Shown: piece after piece, positions 47,162 to 47,202 of the stretch
Layout of the letters: the number at the start of each line of letters is the position of its first letter
Position numbering within the stretch: the first letter of the stretch is position 1
From: a virus
Virus record (IMG/VR): IMGVR_UViG_3300027714_000028
Span: 1 to 47,202 of that record
Length of the DNA stretch: 47,202 nucleotides
Strand: one strand, 5' to 3'
The notes under the pieces: model-generated
The model's input: the letters and a program-made list of their open reading frames with translations, nothing else
What the model was told of the DNA's origin: nothing
Database searches by the model: none
Position numbers and translations under genes: made by a program

Positions 47162-47202
47162 TTAAAAGAAATCCTCTAAATTACCACTCTCTTTTGCAGC
47201 AT
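47162..47202 (-). CDS. 3' end of an unidentified gene (partial)
   Basis: The frame ends AAKESGNLEDFF and stop (TAA at 47162-47164). The acidic, Phe-ending tail is typical of a real protein terminus, but too little is visible for a name. Confidence 0.5.
   Translation of the reverse strand, partial: AAKESGNLEDFF

Overview
This window is part of a T4-like myovirus genome that most likely infects a marine alphaproteobacterium, with SAR11/Pelagibacter as the leading guess. The T4-like assignment rests on gp32, the gp59 helicase loader, a gp33-like late-transcription factor, an rnh-type 5' nuclease, a zinc-finger/Toprim primase, PhoH, T4-type lysozyme and TATAAATA late promoters. The alphaproteobacterial assignment rests mainly on a circularly permuted two-piece tmRNA gene, the alphaproteobacterial gene arrangement. 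Very low GC, a bS21 ribosomal protein gene, ThyX and a B12-dependent ribonucleotide reductase fit SAR11 phages. Everything except the first (partial) gene is read from the minus strand, so the text below runs against transcription.

Layout. 1-1.3 kb: the end of a plus-strand tail/tape-measure-like gene, closed by a bidirectional terminator facing gene 32. 1.3-6.4 kb: gp32, a Rossmann-type protein, ThyX, tRNA-Thr, gp59, glutaredoxin, gp33-like protein, an HTH protein with a structured leader, and ssrA. 6.4-17.2 kb: a PD-(D/E)XK nuclease, an ammonium transporter (amt), lysozyme, PhoH, MazG, a SleB-like hydrolase, a SprT-like protein, RNase H/FEN, a 2OG oxygenase, bS21 and a gene with tRNA-Ala embedded in it. 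17.2-23.2 kb: a run of exported proteins (lipoproteins and signal-peptide proteins), several behind strong sigma70-type promoters. 23.2-28.4 kb: small enzymes, NrdJ and primase. 28.4-31.4 kb: membrane/coiled-coil proteins and an Rz/Rz1-like spanin pair. 31.4-47.2 kb: virion genes, including a fiber-like protein, small structural proteins and a group of head-associated proteins.

How the genes may work together. NrdJ, glutaredoxin, ThyX and MazG form a dNTP-supply set feeding the gp32/gp59/primase replication machinery. Amt could add nitrogen uptake, and bS21 plus tmRNA could tune or rescue translation. Two peptidoglycan hydrolases and the spanins would lyse the cell. Late expression appears to use gp33 and TATAAATA promoters; early/middle expression uses a uniform TTGACA-17-TANNNT promoter, in several cases placed so close to the start codon that a leaderless mRNA is predicted.

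The most unusual signals are: (i) the phage-borne permuted tmRNA; (ii) the phage amt; (iii) a family of late proteins (nucleotidase-like, nucleotidyltransferase-like, KxDG ligase-like and others) whose N-termini look like the T4 capsid-targeting peptide, together with a 1214-residue mosaic protein whose modules are separated by candidate prohead-protease sites, which suggests an enzyme cargo packaged in the head; (iv) a complete tRNA-Ala in frame inside a protein-coding gene; (v) the leaderless promoters. All functional statements are from sequence reading alone; no database search was run.
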